Below, piece after piece: positions 58,454 through 64,000 of a DNA stretch of 64,000 nt. A model generated the notes under the pieces. It saw nothing but the letters and a program-made list of their open reading frames with translations. It searched no databases and was not told where the DNA came from. Origin of the DNA: Bacteroidales bacterium (GTDB lineage Bacteria > Bacteroidota > Bacteroidia > Bacteroidales > G3-4614); assembly GCA_017521245.1 (NCBI GenBank), contig JAFXDI010000009.1, forward strand, positions 62,001-126,000. The letters are read 5' to 3'. The stretch's first letter is position 1, and each line of letters opens with the position of its first letter. The translations under genes were made by a program, and so were the position numbers.

Positions 58454-60598
58454 ATGGATTGGAGTTTTATAACATCACAATTACCGTTAACAAACTCGGC
58501 ACTAATATTTTTTATAGTGTTGACCATAATTCTTTTTGCCCCAATTATATTAGACCGCTTACACATTCCACACATAATAGGACTAATATTCTCGGGAATG
58601 GTAATAGGTCCGCACGGATTTAATCTGCTCGAGTACGATGCAAGTTTCGAGATTTTTGGTAATGTAGGACTACTCTATTTAATGTTTCTTGTAGGGTTGG
58701 AGATGAGTATCTCCGACTTTAATAAGAACAAGAAACGGGGTATAAGTTATGGAATAATAACCTTTCTGATACCACTGCTTTCGGGTTTGGCAGTATCGCA
58801 CTATATACTGGGTTTGAACTGGATAGCATCAACATTGCTGTCAACCATATATGCTTCGCACACATTAATATCGTTCCCCATTGTAACCCGATATGGAGTA
58901 GCAAAATCCCGCTCTGTTTCAATAGCCATTGCAGGAACAGTAATTGCAGTTATAGTTGCATTGACAACAATGGCGGTGATAATAGGAATAGCCGAAGGTG
59001 GAGTAGGAGCCTTATATTGGATAAAGTTTGCAGCAGGAGTGATAATCTATGGAGCAGCCATAATATACATCTATCCTCGTCTTACACGTTGGTTTTTTAA
59101 GAAGTACAACGATAACGTATCTCAATTTATCTTTATCCTGTCGTTGGTTTTTGCTGCGGCATATCTTGCCCAATTGGTAGGCTTGGTAGGAATAATAGGA
59201 GCATTCTTCGCAGGAATTATCCTAACTCGTTACATACCTGCTGTATCGCCCTTGATGAATAGGTTAGAGTTTGTAGGAAACGCACTCTTTATCCCCTACT
59301 TTTTGATAGGAGTAGGAATGATGATAAACCTGCGAGGATTTACCTCATGGCATAGTATATGGGTAGCACTACTTATGACGGCAGTAGCCATAATATCAAA
59401 GTGGGTGGCGGCATATATAATGCAAAAAATCTTCCGATTGAACTCTTCCGAAGGTCGTATGCTATTCGGACTGAGCAGTGCAAAAGCGGCGGCAACATTG
59501 GCAGTAGTTCTTATAGGATATGAGATGCAACTCTTTGATGCCTCAATACTCAATGGAGCAATTTTGATGATATTAATCTCATGCACAATAAGTGCGTTGT
59601 TCACTGAACGTGCGGCAAAAGAGATAGCACTATCATCAATGAGCGAGGAGGAGAATCCCCAAACCGAGAAACTGCCACAAAAGATATTGGTCTCAGTCTC
59701 AAATCCCATGACGGCAGACCTCTTGGTAAATATGGCAATGGTGATGAAGAATCCAAAAGTAAAGCAACCGCTATACTTCTTGAATGTGGTAAATGAGGCA
59801 CGTCACGACAATCCTGCATCGGCCAAAATATCAAACAATCTGCTCACTCACGCATCAAAGATAGCGGCGGCAGCCGACATTCAGGTAGAGACAATCACCC
59901 GTTTCTCAATGAACGTAGCAAGTGGAATAGTTCATACCATGAAAGAGAAAGGCATATCAGAGTTGCTTATAGGTATTCACCATAAGGCAAACATAGCCGA
60001 CTCATTCTTTGGCTCAACAACCGAGGCAATACTTAAAGGAACAAACAAAACAGTACTTATTGCAAAGAGTATAATACCAACAAATACCCTTACCCGAATA
60101 ATAGTATATATACCCGAGAAAGCCGAATACGAAACAGGATTTGGAACGTGGGTAAGCCGAGTAGCAAACATGGCAACCCAATTGGGATGCAAAACCATAT
60201 TCTATGGTCATCACGATACCTTAGGGCAGATAAAGGGCAGACTAATACGCAAAAAACAGAACATCCGTGCTGAGTATCATATAATGGATAAGTGGAACGA
60301 TATATTAATGCTGACGGGAGTTGTCTTAGAGGACGACCTCTTTATCGTTGTATCGGCACGACAAGCATCGGTATCATACTCGCCCAACTTAGACAAATTG
60401 CCATCGTTCCTGTCAAAATATTTTGCCAATAATAACTTGGTAATATTGTACCCCGAGCAGTTTGGAGAGGTGGGGGATGTTACATACTTTAGTGATCCAT
60501 TGTCAATATCGGTGCATCAAAACCACGCCTATACAAATCGTATAAAGAAATATTTGACCTCACTCTTTAAGTCCTCTCGAGCAGGAGAGTTACAATAA
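58454..60598 (+). CDS. Kef-type cation:proton antiporter with C-terminal Usp-like domains
   Basis: The 714-residue protein has a CPA2-type antiporter domain of about 12 helices (residues 15-400), including LDRLHIPHIIGLIFSGMVIGPHGF and FLVGLEMS, then the exchanger core near VGLVGIIGAFFAGIILTR. About 310 cytosolic residues (PQKILVSVSNPMTADLLVNMA onward) follow and resemble two universal-stress-protein-like domains. It would exchange Na+ or K+ for H+. It lies 29 bases after metK and 10 bases before the protease gene. Confidence 0.88.
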   Translation: MDWSFITSQLPLTNSALIFFIVLTIILFAPIILDRLHIPHIIGLIFSGMVIGPHGFNLLEYDASFEIFGNVGLLYLMFLVGLEMSISDFNKNKKRGISYGIITFLIPLLSGLAVSHYILGLNWIASTLLSTIYASHTLISFPIVTRYGVAKSRSVSIAIAGTVIAVIVALTTMAVIIGIAEGGVGALYWIKFAAGVIIYGAAIIYIYPRLTRWFFKKYNDNVSQFIFILSLVFAAAYLAQLVGLVGIIGAFFAGIILTRYIPAVSPLMNRLEFVGNALFIPYFLIGVGMMINLRGFTSWHSIWVALLMTAVAIISKWVAAYIMQKIFRLNSSEGRMLFGLSSAKAAATLAVVLIGYEMQLFDASILNGAILMILISCTISALFTERAAKEIALSSMSEEENPQTEKLPQKILVSVSNPMTADLLVNMAMVMKNPKVKQPLYFLNVVNEARHDNPASAKISNNLLTHASKIAAAADIQVETITRFSMNVASGIVHTMKEKGISELLIGIHHKANIADSFFGSTTEAILKGTNKTVLIAKSIIPTNTLTRIIVYIPEKAEYETGFGTWVSRVANMATQLGCKTIFYGHHDTLGQIKGRLIRKKQNIRAEYHIMDKWNDILMLTGVVLEDDLFIVVSARQASVSYSPNLDKLPSFLSKYFANNNLVILYPEQFGEVGDVTYFSDPLSISVHQNHAYTNRIKKYLTSLFKSSRAGELQ

Positions 60599-60608
60599 AA
60601 CAGATACT

Positions 60609-63600
60609 ATGAAAAGAGGCGTTATAGTCATACTCCTTCTCTATTTACTAATAAATACCCTCCCCATATCGGCACAAACAGGGTACGGAGGAACACCTCC
60701 GAGTTGGAATATCCCAAAATCAAAACTAAAATCACAAGAGGAGTTAAAAACAAATATAATATCCAATCCCTTCACCATTGAGCAACTCTTAGAAGATGAA
60801 CTACTGAGCCAAGACCTGCCCGAAAGAGTAGGAATAAATCTTGCCACCCAACTATCACTAATTGAAGATGGCGAGTGGAGCAACATAGGGGGTGGCGAGA
60901 GAATATGCAGGCTAAAGATTGCATCACCCAAAGCAACGGCAATATCGGTATATTACACAAAGTTTAAGATACCTCAAGGGGCAAAACTCTATATATATAA
61001 CGCTGACCATACCCACTTGTTAGGAGCATATACCTCACAGACCAACCCCACAGGAGGCGAGTTTGTAACCGAGTTTGTAGCCGGAGACAATCTGATATTT
61101 GAGTATGTTCCATCAACATCACAAACAGAAGCACCGCAGATTGATATTGAAAAAATATGCTACGGATATAAAAACTTAAAGGTCTCAACCTCAGAGTTAA
61201 TAAGCTGTATGGTTGATATTATGTGTAGCGAGGGAGATATGTGGCAAAAAGAGAAAGACGGAGTAATAAAGATGGTAACTCCCATAGGAAACTACACATA
61301 CCTATGCTCGGCAACATTTTTGAATAACACCTCAGAAGACTTTACCCCATACATATACACCGCCTTTCACTGTTTAGAGGGAGACGGAAAGGTGGCCTCC
61401 GAGACAGAATTACAGCAGACACTCTTCTATTTTAACTATGAGGCAACAGAGTGCGGGAGCAGCGAAGTAAAAGAGACAAAGGCATTAACAGGTTGTCACT
61501 TTTTAGAGGGAAAGAGTTTAAATAGTCGTGAAGGATTAGACCAAGCACTGCTATTGTTACGTTCCAGCCTTCCCACATCATTAACTCCCTATTTTAACGG
61601 ATGGGATAGGGGAGTTACACCACCTAAGTCGGGAGTATCTATTCATCATCCAAAGGGAGCGGTTAAGAAAATATCAACATATATCTCGCCGGCAGTTAGT
61701 GACACTTGGCCAAGCATAGGAACAGGAGAGGGCGTAAACGGTTACTGGACAGTTGAATTTACATCCACAGCAAACGGATTTTCGGCAACCGAAGGAGGCT
61801 CATCAGGCTCACCCCTATTCAATCAGAACAAATTGGTAGTAGGCTCATTAACAGGCGGAAACTCTTCGTGTTCGCACCCCACAGGCTCAAACTATTATGG
61901 CAAGTTACAACGTTTCTGGAAATACATATCCCCCTATCTTGATCCAACCAATAGCGGAGCATTAACACTAAATGGTATTCGCAAAGGCGAAATAGTACCT
62001 GCACCAAGAGCATTAAACGCAAAACTTGTCAATGATGCAACAAAAGTAGAACTTACGTGGTTACCATTAGAAGAACAACCCTCAAACTATATAGTATATC
62101 GTAATGGCGAGATAATTGGGCACCCCACCTCAAATAGTTTTGTCGATGAGGGAGTCTATACAGGCAAGCACACCTATCAAGTGTCGGCATACTATTCTGA
62201 TAGTGATTATGAGACAGCCAAAAGCAATCAAACTATCATAGCAAAGCATCCGGTAGTAACCCCCAATATAAGCAATGTAGAACGAATATCAGAAGATGAT
62301 TTAGTATTAGACTGGACAATACCTCAAAGTGAACAAACAATATTCTGGGGCAATAAAAGAGCGGTGCGAAAATTAACCTTTAAGACCTCGCCCCCGCTAT
62401 ATTTAGGGCAAATGTGGAGTGAGTCTGACCTCTCGGGAATGGATGGTTATGTAATTAAACGAATTAAAACAAATTGCTTTCCTGATGTAAATTACACCCT
62501 TTATATCAGGCAAGGAGCAAACATATATACACAGCAACTCTCACCCTCAGCAACAGAAAATGAGACAGAGATAACACTTGACAAAGAGTTTGTTATAAAT
62601 AGCAAAGAGCCACTCTATTGCATGTTAAGAGTAAACTCTGGCTCGGGATATCTGATAATGACAGACGGAGATAATATAGTAGAGGGAAAAGGAAATGTAG
62701 TATCTATAAATGGCTATGATTGGCAGAGTGCCGACACAAAAGGGAACATCTCCATAAAAGCAGTCATCTCTCCACCCTCAGCAACGTTTAAGGGGGTAGA
62801 AGATGTATCTGACTTCAACCATATCGAGGTATATTCATCACAGCCCGTAACCTTTATTCCGCCCAAAGAGTATAACCTATATCGCAATAATGAGTTGGTA
62901 GCAACACTATCGGGAAAGGTCGCAAAATATACTGACCAGAACCTTATACAGGGTAAAAACTATGAGTATAAATTAGAGGCGGTATATACCGATGGAGAGA
63001 AACTTATAAGTAGACCCTATAATTTTTATTTAAGCGACAAGAGTTACACCGCACAAATAGAGGAGTTGATGGCAAATGGAGAGATACTTGCCCCCTCAAT
63101 GCGTAACCAATACAACTATGCAGTCACATGTTCAAACGATTTTGTAGATATAGAGGTTGTTGCTAAGAACAACGGAACAGTTATTATAGCAGGCGATGAG
63201 CAATCGCGTTATATAACAGATATATTGCCGGGCGGAAAATATACCGTTCCAATAACAATAATATCTGAGAGCAATGAGAGTCGTGCAGAGTATCAACTAA
63301 ATATATATAAGTTACCCCACGATGTAATCATAAAACGTTGGGATGATGTACTCGCAATAGTAAATAACCCCGAGAACAACGGAGCCTTAAATTTTGTTGA
63401 ATATGAGTGGTATATGAATGGCGAGAGGTTGCCCTATACAACACCCTATATATCACTGCCCAAAACAGCCAATGCCCAAGATCAGTTCTCGGTAAAGGTA
63501 AAAACAGAGGAGGGAATAGAGTTGGAAAGTTGTGAAATGAGTTTTGAACCAGCAGGAAGCAATCTAATCCTATATCCTGCAATCGTAGAGCAGGGCGGAA

Positions 63601-63797
63601 GCGTGACAATAAACATAACAACCCCTGAGCCATGCAATATAACCAGTACCCTTACAAATAGCACAGGACAAGTGCAACCGCTTACATTAAAAGCAGGAGA
63701 TAATGTAATAGAGGCACCCCGAACATCGGGAACCTATATAGTTAATATCCAGCTCTCAAATGGAGTGAATAAGAGTCTTAAATTTATGGTAAAATAG
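60609..63797 (+). CDS. Secreted trypsin-like serine protease with T9SS-like tail
   Basis: The 1062-residue protein has a signal peptide (ending LPISA near residue 22), a propeptide-like region to about 190, and a chymotrypsin-fold protease domain. The triad is His254 in YTAFHCLEG, Asp311 in REGLDQALLLL and Ser399 in ATEGGSSGSPLF, close in style to lysyl endopeptidases. Paired Cys residues suggest disulfides. Fibronectin-III-like modules follow, and the last 75 residues (NLILYPAIVEQGGSVTIN...GTYIVNIQLSNGVNKSLKFMVK) fit a type A T9SS sorting domain. It likely acts outside the cell on proteins. Confidence 0.9.
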   Translation: MKRGVIVILLLYLLINTLPISAQTGYGGTPPSWNIPKSKLKSQEELKTNIISNPFTIEQLLEDELLSQDLPERVGINLATQLSLIEDGEWSNIGGGERICRLKIASPKATAISVYYTKFKIPQGAKLYIYNADHTHLLGAYTSQTNPTGGEFVTEFVAGDNLIFEYVPSTSQTEAPQIDIEKICYGYKNLKVSTSELISCMVDIMCSEGDMWQKEKDGVIKMVTPIGNYTYLCSATFLNNTSEDFTPYIYTAFHCLEGDGKVASETELQQTLFYFNYEATECGSSEVKETKALTGCHFLEGKSLNSREGLDQALLLLRSSLPTSLTPYFNGWDRGVTPPKSGVSIHHPKGAVKKISTYISPAVSDTWPSIGTGEGVNGYWTVEFTSTANGFSATEGGSSGSPLFNQNKLVVGSLTGGNSSCSHPTGSNYYGKLQRFWKYISPYLDPTNSGALTLNGIRKGEIVPAPRALNAKLVNDATKVELTWLPLEEQPSNYIVYRNGEIIGHPTSNSFVDEGVYTGKHTYQVSAYYSDSDYETAKSNQTIIAKHPVVTPNISNVERISEDDLVLDWTIPQSEQTIFWGNKRAVRKLTFKTSPPLYLGQMWSESDLSGMDGYVIKRIKTNCFPDVNYTLYIRQGANIYTQQLSPSATENETEITLDKEFVINSKEPLYCMLRVNSGSGYLIMTDGDNIVEGKGNVVSINGYDWQSADTKGNISIKAVISPPSATFKGVEDVSDFNHIEVYSSQPVTFIPPKEYNLYRNNELVATLSGKVAKYTDQNLIQGKNYEYKLEAVYTDGEKLISRPYNFYLSDKSYTAQIEELMANGEILAPSMRNQYNYAVTCSNDFVDIEVVAKNNGTVIIAGDEQSRYITDILPGGKYTVPITIISESNESRAEYQLNIYKLPHDVIIKRWDDVLAIVNNPENNGALNFVEYEWYMNGERLPYTTPYISLPKTANAQDQFSVKVKTEEGIELESCEMSFEPAGSNLILYPAIVEQGGSVTINITTPEPCNITSTLTNSTGQVQPLTLKAGDNVIEAPRTSGTYIVNIQLSNGVNKSLKFMVK

Positions 63798-63803
63798 CAA
63801 TTT

Positions 63804-64000
63804 ATGAGAAGGCGTTTATTAACATTGATGCTGCTGATATCTTTTATATCACTCCTTTCGGCTCAGAATATACGAAACAATATTACGTTGGAACTGACAG
63901 GAGGAGCATCCCCATTTGCCTATAAAACCAATCTCGGCGACAGAAAAGGTATGGCAGGAACATCGGCAGCAATAAAATATCACTATAACCTTGACTGGAA
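63804..64000 (+). CDS. Partial outer-membrane beta-barrel-like protein
   Basis: The frame starts at an ATG 6 bases after the protease stop and runs off the right edge (65 codons). It opens with a signal peptide (MRRRLLTLMLLISFISLLSA), then QNIRNNITLELTGGASPFA and an alternating polar/hydrophobic pattern with aromatic residues (IKYHYNLDW). This suggests the first strands of an outer-membrane barrel, possibly a porin-family partner of the protease. The protein is cut, so the family cannot be fixed. Confidence 0.7.
   Translation, partial: MRRRLLTLMLLISFISLLSAQNIRNNITLELTGGASPFAYKTNLGDRKGMAGTSAAIKYHYNLDW

Overview
The window is AT-rich DNA from a member of the Bacteroidota, almost certainly order Bacteroidales. 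Several things point there. The promoters carry the Bacteroidota -7 element TAnnTTTG (for example before nagA, tRNA-Leu, proS, phoH and metK). There are family-typical proteins (DUF4294, DUF3098, BspA-type leucine-rich repeats, a fused 2-oxoacid:ferredoxin oxidoreductase alpha subunit). Glycosidase lipoproteins are abundant, and three large exported proteins end in what look like type IX secretion (T9SS) C-terminal domains. The genus cannot be named from the sequence alone.

Layout. 0-7 kb: a partial minus-strand gene, then dapB, signal peptidase I, a WbqC-like protein, an MFS exporter and an acyltransferase in one tight run, then nagA. 7-21 kb: a patchy accessory region with a DUF4294 protein, a radical SAM enzyme, an LRR protein, a GH84 hexosaminidase between inverted repeats, an XRE-cupin/acyl-CoA synthetase/proB operon, a GH29 fucosidase, a nucleoside phosphorylase, tRNA-Leu(CAA) and a broken LRR paralogue. 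21-34 kb: a glycan locus with a GH2 beta-galactosidase opposite a plus-strand run of two GH20 hexosaminidases, an AmpG-like transporter, a GH130 phosphorylase and a GH92 alpha-mannosidase. 34-40 kb: housekeeping genes (proS, M23/LysM peptidase, phoH, purC, menaquinone methyltransferase, flavin reductase). 40-48 kb: a coiled-coil protein, a receiver/PPDK-type ATP-grasp protein and korAB. 48-54 kb: a minus-strand operon ftsX-DUF3098-uppP-truB-queA-folK-exosortase-like-aroK. 54-64 kb: a beta-propeller T9SS protein, NDH-2, metK behind a SAM-II-like riboswitch, a Kef-type antiporter, a T9SS trypsin-like protease and the start of an outer-membrane protein gene.

How the genes fit together. The glycosidases cover the sugars of complex N-glycans and mucin-type chains: fucose (GH29), galactose (GH2), GlcNAc (GH20 twice, GH84) and mannose (GH92). 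The GH130 enzyme next to an inner-membrane transporter fits phosphorolysis of the Man-beta-1,4-GlcNAc core, and nagA would feed released GlcNAc into central metabolism. No SusC/SusD pair or hybrid two-component sensor is present in the window, so uptake across the outer membrane must be encoded elsewhere.

The less expected items are: an exosortase-like protein inside a conserved housekeeping operon; a SAM-II-like aptamer with a competing stem before metK; a REC/PPDK_N protein lacking the catalytic transfer domains, paired with a coiled-coil protein; two identically spaced TTTTACC-N26-GGTAAAA dyads between the GH2 and GH20 genes; a decayed T9SS tail after aroK; and an LRR pseudogene inverted relative to its intact paralogue 11 kb away.
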